64,000 bases of DNA from Cellulomonas sp. URHE0023 (GCF_000688475.1 NZ_JIAN01000006.1:310001-374000); one strand, 5' to 3'; numbered from the stretch's first letter, positions 27,060-35,920 are shown. Made by a program: numbers and translations. The notes: generated from the letters alone by a model not told the origin.

Positions 27060-28520
27060 ATGACACCTGGTGACCTCCCCGCGGACCGCCGGATCAGTGG
27101 TCGGCGGCTCCAGTCCGTGCTCGGCACCTGGCAGCGCCCCGGGCCTGCCTACGTCGCACTCGCCGATGCACTGCGCGCGGCCATCCTGTCGGGAACCGTG
27201 CCCTTGAGCACCCGGCTGCCGAGCGAGCGCGAGCTCGCCGACGCCGCGGGCGTGTCGCGGACGACCACCACGGCGACCTACGGACTGCTCCGCGACGAGG
27301 GGTACCTGGCCAGCCGACGCGGCTCCGGCACCGTGACCACCCTGCCGGCAGGACGGGGAGCCCGCTCCGCCTTCGAACGGTCCCACGACGGGGAGCCGGG
27401 AGTCGTGGACCTGTCCATGGCAGCGCCGTCGGCCCCGTCGGTCCTGCACGGCGCGTACCTGGCCGCACTGGACGCCCTCCCCCGGCACCTGACCGGAACC
27501 GGCTACGCGCCCCTCGGCCTGCCCGTCCTGCGCGAGGCGATCGCCGGGTGGTACTCCCGCCGGGGCACTCCTACGACACCGGACCAGATCCTGGTGACGG
27601 CTGGTGCTCAGCAGGCCATCCACCTGCTCGCGCACGCCCACGCGGGCCCAGGCGACCGCGTTGTCGTCGAGCACCCCACGTACCCGCACGCCATCGAGGC
27701 CGTCCGCGGCTCGGGCGCACGGCCGGTGCCCGTGCCGTCCGGCGAGCGGGGGCTCGACATCGACCTTCTCGAGTCGACGATCCGCCAGGTCGCCCCGCGG
27801 CTCGTCTACCTCATCCCCGACCACCGGAACCCGACGGGCACGTCGCTCGACGACGACGAGCGTGCAGCGGTGCGGGCCATGGCGCGTCGGTACCGCACGA
27901 CCGTGGTCGGCGACGAGGTCATGACCGAGCTGACGGTCGACGGACCCGCACCGTCCTCGTTCACCGGCGACGGGACCGGATCGGCGTTCGTGGTCTCGAT
28001 CGGGTCGGCGTCGAAGTCGTTCTGGGGCGGTCTCCGCGTCGGCTGGGTGCGCGGGCACCCCGACCTGGTGACCAGGCTCGCGTCCGCACGCTCGAGCGTC
28101 GACATCGGGACGCCGCTCCTCGAGCAGCTGGTCGTCACCGAGCTGCTCGCCAGACCGGTCGAGCTGCTCGACCGCCGGCGCGCCGTCCTGCGTGAGCAGC
28201 GCGACCTCCTCGCCGGCCTCCTGCTCGACCGACTGCCGTCGTGGCGCTTCGAGCTCCCCCGCGGTGGTCTGTCGCTGTGGGCCGACCTCGGTGCCCCCGT
28301 GTCGAGCGCACTGGCAGCGATCTCGGTCCGGCACGGCGTGCGGATCGTCCCCGGGACGGCGTTCGGGGTGGACGGCAGCTTCGAGCAGAACCTGCGCATC
28401 CCGTACACGACCACACCCGACGAGCTGCACCGCGGAGTCGCGGCACTCGCGGACGCATGGGCGGGCCTCGGGATCACCGAGCCGTCGGCCGGACCGGCGC
28501 GCGTGCACGCGATGGTGTGA
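27060..28520 (+). CDS. MocR-family transcriptional regulator (GntR HTH plus aminotransferase domain)
   Basis: 486 aa. The GntR winged helix lies at about 30-100 with LPSERELADAAGVSRTT. The large PLP-binding aminotransferase domain covers the rest and keeps the Schiff-base lysine in SIGSASKSFWGG, the Asp/Tyr pocket in YLIPDHRNPTG and the phosphate-binding RVGW. Such proteins are regulators that sense PLP or an amino-compound adduct. The divergent YczE gene marks it as YczR-like, not PdxR or GabR. ATG 27060 directly follows the candidate operator region. Its stop codon abuts the stop of the next, convergent gene. Confidence 0.88.
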   Translation: MTPGDLPADRRISGRRLQSVLGTWQRPGPAYVALADALRAAILSGTVPLSTRLPSERELADAAGVSRTTTTATYGLLRDEGYLASRRGSGTVTTLPAGRGARSAFERSHDGEPGVVDLSMAAPSAPSVLHGAYLAALDALPRHLTGTGYAPLGLPVLREAIAGWYSRRGTPTTPDQILVTAGAQQAIHLLAHAHAGPGDRVVVEHPTYPHAIEAVRGSGARPVPVPSGERGLDIDLLESTIRQVAPRLVYLIPDHRNPTGTSLDDDERAAVRAMARRYRTTVVGDEVMTELTVDGPAPSSFTGDGTGSAFVVSIGSASKSFWGGLRVGWVRGHPDLVTRLASARSSVDIGTPLLEQLVVTELLARPVELLDRRRAVLREQRDLLAGLLLDRLPSWRFELPRGGLSLWADLGAPVSSALAAISVRHGVRIVPGTAFGVDGSFEQNLRIPYTTTPDELHRGVAALADAWAGLGITEPSAGPARVHAMV

Positions 28521-28736
28521 TCAGGTGTAGGGCAGGTTCAGCGTCGGCGTCGACTGGATGCCCTCGTGCAGCAGGCGCACCGCGTGCACACCCTGAGCCG
28601 CGAGGGTCCGCCAGTGCTCGCCCAGCCACTGCTCGGCGTCGTACTGCGTGGTGAACACCGGGCTGACCGGGCTGCTCAGCGGCTCGGTGTCCGGGCCGTC
28701 GAACCGCCACTCCCACTGCGGTCGCAGCACCATCAC
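28521..28736 (-). CDS. small conserved-type protein coupled to pyrD
   Basis: 71 aa, begins [16 protein letters not shown] and is rich in Trp and aromatic residues (EWRF, EQWLGEHWRTL). It has no signal peptide or membrane segment and no known motif that I recognise. GTG 28736 overlaps the pyrD stop as GTGA, and ATG 28733 would give TGATG, so either start is translationally coupled to pyrD. Its stop abuts that of the MocR gene with no space. A role linked to pyrimidine synthesis is a guess from position only. Confidence 0.6.
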   Translation of the reverse strand: MMVLRPQWEWRFDGPDTEPLSSPVSPVFTTQYDAEQWLGEHWRTLAAQGVHAVRLLHEGIQSTPTLNLPYT

Positions 28737-29797
28737 GCCACCGCCTTGCGCTGGACGGGTGCGTGCAGAGCCTGGTCGGCACCGAGCGCCCGGGTGATCC
28801 GCGAGGGCCAGAACGGCCCCTCGTAGATGAGGCCCGTGTACCCCTGGACCAGGGTCGCGCCGACGGCGACGTACTCGCGGGCGTCGGCCGGGCTCGTGAT
28901 GCCTCCCACGCCGATGATCACCGCGTCCGTGCCGAGCCGGCTGCGAAGCCGCGCGACGACGTCGAGCCCGCGGGCGAGGACCGGCGGACCGGAGAGCCCT
29001 CCGGGTCCGAGATCGTGAGCGATCGTGGTGTTGACGGCGACGATGCCCTCCAGCCCGAGCTCCGCGGCAAGCTCCGCGACCGCATCGACGTCCTCGTCCG
29101 ACAGGTCCGGGGCGATCTTCACCAGGAGCGGGACCGCGGCCTTGCCGGCCTTGGCCGTCGCCTCGTCCGCGGCCACCCGAGTGGCCTCGAGGATGGGCCG
29201 CAACGCCTCGACCGACTGCAGGTCACGCAGGCCGGGGGTGTTCGGGGACGAGACGTTGACCACCAGGTAGTCCGCGTACGGCGCGAGCCGCCCGGCGCTC
29301 GTGGCGTAGTCGGTCGGGGCGTGCTCAGCCGGGGTCGCCTTGGTCTTGCCGATGTTCACCCCGACCACCAGCCGACGGCCCGCCGGGGTCGCGCGCAGAC
29401 GACGCAGGCGAGCGGCGACCTCCGCCGAGCCCTCGTTGTTGAAGCCCATGCGGTTGCGCAGAGCCCGCTGGTCGAGGACTCGCCACAGCCGTGGCGCCTC
29501 GTTGCCGGGCTGGGCGTGCGCGGTCACGGTGCCCACCTCGACGAACCCGAACCCGAGCATCGTCAAACCCGCGACGCCCCGGGCGTTCTTGTCGAAACCG
29601 GCGGCGAGGCCGAACCGGGACGGGAACCGACGGCCGAAGACCTGGACCTGGCCTTCGACGGGCGCCGCGAAGACCCGGGCCACGACGCCACGCAGCGCAG
29701 GGACGCGCGCGACGCCACGGATCAGCCCGAACGAGAGCTCGTGCGCACGTTCGGGGTCCATGCGGCGGAAGACGATGTCGAAGAGCAGGCGGTACAC
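28733..29797 (-). CDS. pyrD: dihydroorotate dehydrogenase (quinone), class 2
   Basis: 354 aa. It oxidises dihydroorotate to orotate using membrane quinone, the fourth step of pyrimidine synthesis. The N-terminal extension ([18 protein letters not shown]) is the class 2 membrane-docking helix. FMN-barrel motifs include [10 protein letters not shown] near 65 and the catalytic serine in [11 protein letters not shown] near 178. Near the C-terminus are GLSGPP and the phosphate-binding GVGGITS stretch. GTG 29797 lies seven bases after a TAGGGT box, so the message is probably leaderless. Confidence 0.95.
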   Translation of the reverse strand: MYRLLFDIVFRRMDPERAHELSFGLIRGVARVPALRGVVARVFAAPVEGQVQVFGRRFPSRFGLAAGFDKNARGVAGLTMLGFGFVEVGTVTAHAQPGNEAPRLWRVLDQRALRNRMGFNNEGSAEVAARLRRLRATPAGRRLVVGVNIGKTKATPAEHAPTDYATSAGRLAPYADYLVVNVSSPNTPGLRDLQSVEALRPILEATRVAADEATAKAGKAAVPLLVKIAPDLSDEDVDAVAELAAELGLEGIVAVNTTIAHDLGPGGLSGPPVLARGLDVVARLRSRLGTDAVIIGVGGITSPADAREYVAVGATLVQGYTGLIYEGPFWPSRITRALGADQALHAPVQRKAVA

Positions 29798-29804
29798 GTA
29801 CTCA

Positions 29805-29810
29805 ACCCTA
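29805..29810 (-). promoter_or_regulatory. -10 box (TAGGGT), leaderless start of pyrD
   Basis: Minus-strand TAGGGT, seven bases before the pyrD GTG. Its first three bases are the stop codon of the upstream membrane-protein gene. Confidence 0.5.
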
Positions 29811-30236
29811 GGCGGTGGTGGCCGGACGGCCCGTCCGGGTGGCCGGACGGCCCGTCCGCCACAGCCACAGCAGACCGAGGAACGGCAGGATCACCGGGAC
29901 ATAGCCGTAGCCCTGCCCGAAGGCCGACCACACCGTCTCGTCCGGGAAGTCGTCGACGACCGTGAGCGACAGGACGCCGACCGTGAGCACGCCCGCCATC
30001 TCGATGCCCACCGCCCACCACGCGAGGGCACGCCAGTCCTTGGCCAACGCGATCGTCGCCACGACGTACACGATCCCCGAGGCGAGGGAGAGCAGGTAGG
30101 CGACCGGCGCCTCGTCGAGCTTCAGAGCCACCTGGTAGGCGCCCCGTGCCGTCGCGGCGAGCGCCAGGATGCCGTACACCGCCACGAGCAGTCGCCCCGG
30201 ACCGCTCGCCGTAGAACGCGTTGCCACCTGCGTCAC
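29808..30236 (-). CDS. small integral membrane protein
   Basis: 142 aa with four predicted membrane helices at about 15-36, 44-66, 70-92 and 108-126, ending in a basic tail that contains the heptad TGRPATR twice because of a 21-base DNA repeat. No family motif is recognised. GTG 30236 overlaps the stop of the preceding membrane-protein gene (GTGA), so the two are co-translated and may form a complex. They sit between pyrD and pepA. Confidence 0.7.
   Translation of the reverse strand: MTQVATRSTASGPGRLLVAVYGILALAATARGAYQVALKLDEAPVAYLLSLASGIVYVVATIALAKDWRALAWWAVGIEMAGVLTVGVLSLTVVDDFPDETVWSAFGQGYGYVPVILPFLGLLWLWRTGRPATRTGRPATTA
29818..29858. repeat. tandem 21-base repeat at the 3' end of a membrane-protein gene
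   Basis: A 20-base unit occurs at 29818-29837 and again, identically, at 29839-29858. Each copy contains the palindromic core GGACG-GCC-CGTCC. In the protein it encodes two TGRPATR heptads at the C-terminus. Confidence 0.8.
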
Positions 30237-30592
30237 ACGGTCCCCCAGATCTGCAGAAGTCGGTACTCCAGGAATGCGACGGTCAGCGCGGCCAGCACGA
30301 GAACCACGGAGCTCCACCGCGTGCGCTCCGCGAAGGCCCACGCCGCGGCGATCGGCAGGATGAGCAGCTGCGTGAGGACGTACCCCCACACGAGCACGGC
30401 GTCGATGTCGGGCGCCGTGGTCACGGCGACCACGCCAGCCACCAAGGCCTGCACGAGGAGGACTGCCTCGACCACCGCGCCGCCCCACAGCTGACGCAGG
30501 ACCACCGCACGGTCGCGGACGACGAACCACGACGCCCAGCCCGCCAGCGCGACGCAGAGCGCGACGACCAGCAGGGCGAGGGCGACGATCAC
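30233..30592 (-). CDS. small integral membrane protein
   Basis: 119 aa, almost wholly hydrophobic, with four predicted membrane helices (about 2-24, 34-59, 66-88 and 93-112) and charged turns containing Arg. No similarity is recognised. GTG 30592 has a TACGGT box eight bases upstream and no ribosome site. It is the first gene of a two-gene unit and is divergent from pepA across 40 bases. Confidence 0.68.
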   Translation of the reverse strand: MIVALALLVVALCVALAGWASWFVVRDRAVVLRQLWGGAVVEAVLLVQALVAGVVAVTTAPDIDAVLVWGYVLTQLLILPIAAAWAFAERTRWSSVVLVLAALTVAFLEYRLLQIWGTV

Positions 30593-30600
30593 GGTGCCCC

Positions 30601-30606
30601 ACCGTA
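30601..30606 (-). promoter_or_regulatory. -10 box (TACGGT) of the membrane-protein pair
   Basis: Minus-strand TACGGT, eight bases before the GTG at 30592. Confidence 0.45.
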
Positions 30607-30620
30607 CCGGCGCGTCGACC

Positions 30621-30626
30621 TATAGT
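30621..30626 (+). promoter_or_regulatory. -10 box (TATAGT), leaderless start of pepA
   Basis: TATAGT, six bases before the GTG at 30633. It is the box closest to the bacterial consensus in the window. Confidence 0.55.
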
Positions 30627-30632
30627 CGGACC

Positions 30633-32102
30633 GTGACCGTGACGCTGACCTCACACGACCCTGCCCGTCTCGCCGTCGACGCCCTGGTGGTCGCGGTCAG
30701 GCAGCAGGACGACGCTCCCGTCGTCCTGGGCGCCGAGCACCTCCCCAAGGAGCTCCGCTCGCTGCTCGCGTCCTCCGCGACGGCCCTGGGCATCACGGGC
30801 GCGGCAGACGAGGTCCGGCGTCTGCCCGGTACGGGTCTGGCCGCCCCGGTCCTCGTGCTGACCGGCGTCGGCTCAGGACCCCTGACACCCGAGTCCCTCC
30901 GGCGGGCCGCGGGTGCCGCGACGCGTGAGCTCGCGGGGACGGCGAGCGTGGGCCTCGCACTCCCGGCCGATGACGCGGAGTCCGTCTCCGCCATCGCAGA
31001 GGGCGCGCTCCTCGGTGCGTACTCGTACGCGCGCTACAACGTCTCGGCCAAGGCTCCCGTCGCGACGATCCAGATCGTGACCAAGCACCCACGTGACCGT
31101 GCCGCCAAGGAAGGTGTGGCCCGTGCCGCGGTGGTCGCCGCCGCGGTGCACCGGACGCGGGACCTCGTCAACACGGCGCCGAACGACCTCTACCCGGCGG
31201 CATTCGCGGACCTGGCCAAGGCTGCCGTGAAGGACTCCGGCGCCAAGGGGCTGCGCGTGACGGTGACGGACGACAAGGCGCTGCTCGCGGGCGGCTACGG
31301 CGGGCTCACCGGCGTCGGGCAGGGCTCGTCACGCGGCCCGCGCCTGGTCAAGGTCGCGTACTCGCCCTCGCGCCCCAAGGGGAAGGTGGCACTGGTCGGC
31401 AAGGGCATCACGTTCGACTCCGGTGGCATCTCGATCAAGCCGGCCGCGGGCATGGAGGCGATGAAGTCCGACATGGCCGGTGCGGCCGCGGTGCTGAGCA
31501 CGGTCGTGGCGGCGGCACAGCTCGAGCTGCCCGTCGCGGTCACCGGCTGGCTGTGCCTGGCCGAGAACATGCCGTCGGGCACCGCGCAACGCCCGTCGGA
31601 CGTCATCACGATCCGCGGTGGCAAGACCGTCGAGGTGCTCAACACCGATGCCGAGGGCCGTCTCGTCCTGGCGGACGGTCTGGTCGAGGCGGTCGCCGAG
31701 AAGCCCGACGTGGTGGTCGACATCGCCACGCTGACCGGTGCCCAGGTGGTTGCGCTCGGTCACCGGGTGTCCGCGGTCATGGGAACGGACGACGTCCGCG
31801 CCGAGGTCGTCACCGCCGCCGGCACCTCGGGTGAGCAGTTCTGGCCGATGCCGTTGCCCGCAGACCTGCGACCGGGCCTGAAGTCCAAGGTCGCGGACAT
31901 CGCGAACATCAGCGACCGCTTCGGCGGCATGCTCACCGCCGGCATCTTCCTGCAGGAGTTCGTCGGCCAGACGCCGTGGGCTCACCTCGACATCGCCGGC
32001 CCCGCGTTCAACGAGCGTTCGGCACACGGATACACGCCCGTGGGTGGGACAGGTGTCGGCGTCCGCACGCTCCTGGCACTGATCGAAGGCCGATCGGTCT
32101 AG
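30633..32102 (+). CDS. pepA: leucyl aminopeptidase (M17)
   Basis: 489 aa. It removes N-terminal residues from peptides with two active-site metal ions. The variable N-terminal domain covers about 1-170. The catalytic domain has GKGITFDSGGISIKP near 258 (Lys and Asp ligands), MKSDMAGAAAV near 281 and the M17 signature NTDAEGRLVLAD near 340. GTG 30633 is chosen for the TATAGT box six bases upstream. The M. tuberculosis counterpart in the conserved order is Rv2213 (pepB). A weak hairpin follows the stop. Confidence 0.94.
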   Translation: MTVTLTSHDPARLAVDALVVAVRQQDDAPVVLGAEHLPKELRSLLASSATALGITGAADEVRRLPGTGLAAPVLVLTGVGSGPLTPESLRRAAGAATRELAGTASVGLALPADDAESVSAIAEGALLGAYSYARYNVSAKAPVATIQIVTKHPRDRAAKEGVARAAVVAAAVHRTRDLVNTAPNDLYPAAFADLAKAAVKDSGAKGLRVTVTDDKALLAGGYGGLTGVGQGSSRGPRLVKVAYSPSRPKGKVALVGKGITFDSGGISIKPAAGMEAMKSDMAGAAAVLSTVVAAAQLELPVAVTGWLCLAENMPSGTAQRPSDVITIRGGKTVEVLNTDAEGRLVLADGLVEAVAEKPDVVVDIATLTGAQVVALGHRVSAVMGTDDVRAEVVTAAGTSGEQFWPMPLPADLRPGLKSKVADIANISDRFGGMLTAGIFLQEFVGQTPWAHLDIAGPAFNERSAHGYTPVGGTGVGVRTLLALIEGRSV

Positions 32103-32112
32103 ACCCGAAACA

Positions 32113-32132
32113 GCTCCGGGCGCGGCCCGAGC
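32113..32132. terminator. weak hairpin between pepA and the convergent small gene
   Basis: GCTC and GGGC pair with GCCC and GAGC, with one bulged C and a three-base loop. No U-tract is present. Confidence 0.35.
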
Positions 32133-32142
32133 CGGCGCGTAG

Positions 32143-32484
32143 TCAGCTGATCGAGCGCTTGCGTGCGATCCGCTGACGCGCGTTGTAGTCCCGGACGCGC
32201 TGCGGGTACCCGGTGCGCTGCACGTCGTAGATCGGGATGCTCATCTCGCGCGCGATCTGCGCCGCCGCCTCGCCGTCGGGCACCCGGCGGCGGGTCCACT
32301 CCCCGTCGGTCGCGACGAGCATCACGGTCGTGGGCGTCGAGTTGGTCCTGGGCTCGACGTACGCCTCGACACCCACCCGCGTCTGGATGAAGTCCTTCAG
32401 GTGCGCGACCGTCGCGTCACGGGCCGAGCGGTCCGTCGGTGCGTCGTTGGCCGCCGGATGCTTCCGACGAGAGAACAGGCCCAT
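32143..32484 (-). CDS. conserved-type hypothetical protein, about 113 aa
   Basis: 113 aa, starts MGLFSRRK and ends in a basic tail (RDYNARQRIARKRS). The middle reads as an alpha-beta domain: FIQTRVGVEAYVEPRT, a TTVMLVATDGEW strand-turn, then IAREMSIPIYDVQRTGYP. I recall similar actinobacterial proteins near pepA or lpd but no function. The ATG at 32484 has a TACTCT box eight bases upstream. No signal peptide or membrane segment is seen. Confidence 0.7.
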   Translation of the reverse strand: MGLFSRRKHPAANDAPTDRSARDATVAHLKDFIQTRVGVEAYVEPRTNSTPTTVMLVATDGEWTRRRVPDGEAAAQIAREMSIPIYDVQRTGYPQRVRDYNARQRIARKRSIS

Positions 32485-32492
32485 GCTGCCCG

Positions 32493-32498
32493 AGAGTA
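32493..32498 (-). promoter_or_regulatory. -10 box (TACTCT) of the 113-aa protein gene
   Basis: Minus-strand TACTCT, eight bases before the ATG at 32484. Confidence 0.4.
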
Positions 32499-32668
32499 CA
32501 TTCCCGTCCTGCGTGGGCCCGTGAAACAGGACGCCGAAAGACGGTCATGGGACGACTGTTCTGAGGGTCACACGACCGCATCGAGCGTCCGGGTCGTTCC
32601 GGACCTGCGGGGATGACAAGATGGTCGGCGAGCTCGAGACCACCCGTCTGCGTATGAGGAGTCTGCAC

Positions 32669-34054
32669 GTGGCCGACACCACCGGCACCGCTTTCGACAT
32701 CGTCGTCCTGGGCGGAGGAAGCGGCGGCTACGCGGCTGCCCTCCGTGCCGCCCAGCTCGGGAAGTCCGTCGCACTTGTCGAGGCCGACAAGGTCGGCGGC
32801 ACCTGCCTGCACGTGGGCTGCATCCCCACCAAGGCGCTGCTGCATGCCGCCGAGCTGGCCGACCACGCCCGCGAGGGCGCGCACTACGGCGTGCACACCA
32901 CGCTCGAGAAGATCGACATGGCGGGCGTCAACGAGTACAAGGCGACCGTGATCAGCCGCCTGTACAAGGGGCTCCAGGGGCTCGTGAAGTCCCGCAACAT
33001 CGCCGTGTTCGAGGGCTACGGCACGCTCGTCGCCAAGGACACCGTCGAGGTCAACGGCCAGCGCATCACCGGCGAGCACATCGTCCTCGGCACCGGCTCC
33101 TACGCCCGCACGCTGCCCGGCCTCGAGATCGGCGGCCGTGTCATCACGTCCGACCAGGCCCTCCAGCTGGACTGGGTGCCCAAGTCGGTGATCGTGCTCG
33201 GCGGCGGCGTCATCGGCTCGGAGTTCGCCTCGGTCTGGAAGTCGTTCGGGGCCGACGTCACGATCATCGAGGCTCTCCCCCACCTCGTCGCCAACGAGGA
33301 CGAGGCGCTGTCCAAGGCCTTCGAGCGCCAGTTCCGCAAGCGCGGGATCAAGTTCAACCTCGGCGTCCGGTTCGCCGGCGTCACCCAGGACGACAACGGA
33401 GTGAAGGTCTCGCTCGAGGACGGAAAGACGTTCGAGGCGGACCTCCTGCTGGTCGCCGTCGGGCGTGGGCCGCGCACCTCGGGTCTGGGCTACGAGGACC
33501 AGGGCATCACGCTCGACCGCGGCTTCGTCATCACGAACGACCGTCTGCACACCGGCGTCGGCAACATCTACGCCGTCGGCGACATCGTTCCCGGCCTGCA
33601 GCTCGCCCACCGTGGGTTCGCGCAGGGCATCTTCGTGGCTGAGGAGATCGCGGGCCTGAACCCCGCGACGATCGTCGAGTCGGGTATCCCGCGCGTGACG
33701 TACTCCGACCCCGAGGTCGCCTCTGTGGGTCTGACGGAGGCACGCGCCAAGGAGGTGCACGGCGCCGAGAACATCGAGTCGCTCGAGTACAACCTGGGCG
33801 GCAACGGGAAGAGCCAGATCCTCGGCACGCAGGGGTTCGTCAAGCTCGTGCGCCAGAAGGACGGCCCGGTCGTGGGCATCCACATGATCGGTGCGCGCGT
33901 GGGCGAGCTCATCGGGGAGGGCCAGCTCATCGTGAACTGGGAGGCCTACCCGGAGGACGTCGCGTCGCTCGTGCACGCGCACCCGACGCAGAACGAGGCC
34001 CTCGGGGAAGCGCACCTCGCGCTCGCCGGCAAGCCGCTGCACGCCCACAACTGA
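32669..34054 (+). CDS. lpdA: dihydrolipoyl dehydrogenase (E3)
   Basis: 461 aa. It re-oxidises dihydrolipoyl groups of the 2-oxoacid dehydrogenases with NAD. The FAD motif GGGSGG is at 15-20, the redox disulfide Cys46-Cys51 in GGTCLHVGCIPTK, the NAD motif LGGGVIGSEF near 178, and the C-terminal His-Glu pair in HAHPTQNEALGEAH, which completes the partner subunit's active site. GTG 32669 is preferred because GAGGAG is centred about ten bases upstream. The E2 gene follows after 30 bases, so E3 and E2 are probably one operon. Confidence 0.95.
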   Translation: MADTTGTAFDIVVLGGGSGGYAAALRAAQLGKSVALVEADKVGGTCLHVGCIPTKALLHAAELADHAREGAHYGVHTTLEKIDMAGVNEYKATVISRLYKGLQGLVKSRNIAVFEGYGTLVAKDTVEVNGQRITGEHIVLGTGSYARTLPGLEIGGRVITSDQALQLDWVPKSVIVLGGGVIGSEFASVWKSFGADVTIIEALPHLVANEDEALSKAFERQFRKRGIKFNLGVRFAGVTQDDNGVKVSLEDGKTFEADLLLVAVGRGPRTSGLGYEDQGITLDRGFVITNDRLHTGVGNIYAVGDIVPGLQLAHRGFAQGIFVAEEIAGLNPATIVESGIPRVTYSDPEVASVGLTEARAKEVHGAENIESLEYNLGGNGKSQILGTQGFVKLVRQKDGPVVGIHMIGARVGELIGEGQLIVNWEAYPEDVASLVHAHPTQNEALGEAHLALAGKPLHAHN

Positions 34055-34084
34055 CCACACGATTCGAAGGAGACACGAGCGGTC

Positions 34085-35920
34085 ATGTCCGACAACGTGC
34101 AGCTGCCCGCCCTTGGTGAGTCCGTCACCGAAGGCACCGTCACTCGCTGGCTGAAGAACGTGGGCGACACGGTGGAGGTCGACGAGCCGCTGCTCGAGAT
34201 CTCCACCGACAAGGTCGACACCGAGATCCCGTCGCCGTTCGCCGGCGTCCTCGAGCAGATCCTGGTCCAGGAGGACGAGACCGTCGAGGTCGGCGCCACG
34301 CTCGCCGTCATCGGCTCGGGCTCCGGCTCGAGCTCGGAGTCGGGCTCGGGTTCCGACGAGGGCTCGTCGGAACCCGAGCAGGAGTCCCCCGCGCAGGAGG
34401 CACCCGCGGAGCAGGCACCCCCCGAGGAGTCGGCCGCCGAGGCCGCGCCCGCCGTGGAGTCCGTCGAGGCGCACGAGGAGCCCGCGTCTGCACCGGCGGG
34501 TTCGTCCGACGGTGGCGGCGCCGGTGAGAACGTGACGCTGCCCGCTCTGGGTGAGTCCGTGACCGAGGGCACCGTGACGCGCTGGCTCAAGAGCGTCGGG
34601 GACACGGTCGAGGTCGACGAGCCGCTGCTCGAGATCTCGACCGACAAGGTCGACACCGAGATCCCGTCGCCGTTCGCCGGCACGCTGCAGCAGATCCTGG
34701 TCCAGGAGGACGAGACCGTCGAGGTCGGCGCCGTGCTGGCCGTTATCGGCTCCGGCTCGTCGGCGCCCGCCGCCGCCCCCGAGCCGGCACCCGCTGCCGC
34801 CGAACCGGCCGCCGCGTCGGAGCCGTCCGAGCCGTCACAGGCACAGGAGTCCCCTGCAGAGCAGGAATCGCCGGCACAGCAGGAGCCCACCGCGCCGACT
34901 GTCGCGACACCGGCTCCGGTTCCGGCCACGCCTGCCCCGGTCCCGGCCACGCCGGCTCCCGCGCCGCAGGCGTCCGGAAGCTACCTGACGCCGCTCGTCC
35001 GCAAGCTCGCCGCGGAGAAGGGCGTCGATGTCGGGAGCCTGACAGGCACCGGCGTGGGCGGACGCATCCGCAAGGAGGACGTGCTCGACGCCGCCGCGAA
35101 GGCTGAAGAGGCTGCCCAGGCAGCGGCAGCGGCAGCCGCGAAGCCGGCTCCTGCGGCCGCGCCGGCCGCAGCCCCCAAGTCGGCCGGTGCGACGGTGTCG
35201 CCGTTGCGCGGAACCACCGAGAAGGCCAGCCGCCTGCGCCAGATCATCGCCGAGCGCATGGTCGACGCCCTGCACTCGCAGGCGCAGCTGACCACGGTCG
35301 TCGAGGTGGACGTCACCAAGATCGCCCGCCTCCGGGCCAAGGCGAAGGCCGACTTCTCGGCGCGCGAGGGTGTCAACCTGACGTTCCTGCCGTTCTTCGT
35401 TCTCGCAGCGATCGAGGGCCTCAAGGCCTACCCGAAGATCAACGGTGTGCTCGAGGGCAACACGATCACCTACCACGGCGAGGAGAACGTCGGCATCGCC
35501 GTCGACACCGAGCGTGGTCTGCTCGTCCCGGTCATCCGCGACGCCGGCGACCTGAACCTCGCCGGTATCTCCCGCAAGATCGTCGACCTTGCCGGCCGTA
35601 CGCGCCAGAACAAGGTCACTCCTGACGAGCTCAGCGGTGCCACGTTCACGGTCACCAACACCGGCTCGGGCGGCGCGATCATCGACACGCCGATCGTTCC
35701 CGGCGGCACGTCGGCGATCCTGGGCACCGGGGCGATCGTCAAGCGCCCCGTCGTGATCCAGGACGCGGACGGCGCCGAGGTCATCGCGATCCGCTCGATG
35801 TGCTACCTGTCGCTCTCGTACGACCACCGTCTGGTCGACGGAGCCGACGCGTCGCGCTACCTCAGCGCGCTCAAGGCACGCCTCGAGGAAGGCGCGTTCG
35901 AGTCCGAGGTCGGCCTCTGA
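34085..35920 (+). CDS. sucB: dihydrolipoamide acyltransferase (E2) with two lipoyl domains
   Basis: 611 aa. Lipoyl domain 1 (about 3-78) and lipoyl domain 2 (about 148-223) each carry the lipoylated lysine in [11 protein letters not shown]. They are joined by Ala/Pro/Glu-rich linkers, followed by the E3-binding domain ([17 protein letters not shown], near 299) and the acyltransferase core with the catalytic motif SYDHRLVDG near 579. ATG 34085 follows AAGGAG. Automatic naming usually gives sucB, but actinobacteria commonly use a fused E1-E2 (Kgd/OdhA) for oxoglutarate. The positional homologue Rv2215 (DlaT) serves pyruvate dehydrogenase, so a pyruvate role is at least as likely. Confidence 0.93.
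   Translation: MSDNVQLPALGESVTEGTVTRWLKNVGDTVEVDEPLLEISTDKVDTEIPSPFAGVLEQILVQEDETVEVGATLAVIGSGSGSSSESGSGSDEGSSEPEQESPAQEAPAEQAPPEESAAEAAPAVESVEAHEEPASAPAGSSDGGGAGENVTLPALGESVTEGTVTRWLKSVGDTVEVDEPLLEISTDKVDTEIPSPFAGTLQQILVQEDETVEVGAVLAVIGSGSSAPAAAPEPAPAAAEPAAASEPSEPSQAQESPAEQESPAQQEPTAPTVATPAPVPATPAPVPATPAPAPQASGSYLTPLVRKLAAEKGVDVGSLTGTGVGGRIRKEDVLDAAAKAEEAAQAAAAAAAKPAPAAAPAAAPKSAGATVSPLRGTTEKASRLRQIIAERMVDALHSQAQLTTVVEVDVTKIARLRAKAKADFSAREGVNLTFLPFFVLAAIEGLKAYPKINGVLEGNTITYHGEENVGIAVDTERGLLVPVIRDAGDLNLAGISRKIVDLAGRTRQNKVTPDELSGATFTVTNTGSGGAIIDTPIVPGGTSAILGTGAIVKRPVVIQDADGAEVIAIRSMCYLSLSYDHRLVDGADASRYLSALKARLEEGAFESEVGL
34091..34757 (+). repeat. tandem lipoyl-domain coding repeat in the E2 gene
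   Basis: Bases 34091-34322 recur at 34526-34757 with an exact 435-base offset. Within the repeat are identical runs of 42 and 44 bases around the lipoylated lysine and the following strand, more than amino-acid conservation alone requires. Confidence 0.85.

Noticed and set aside
32417-34474. 685-residue open frame opposite lpdA and E2
   Set aside because: Gly/Leu/Arg-rich composition and no domain; it spans two clear genes and their spacer on the other strand.
34310-34530. Ser/Glu/Ala/Pro-rich low-complexity stretch in the E2 gene as a foreign or repeat insertion
   Set aside because: Flexible Ala/Pro/acidic linkers between lipoyl domains are normal for E2 proteins.
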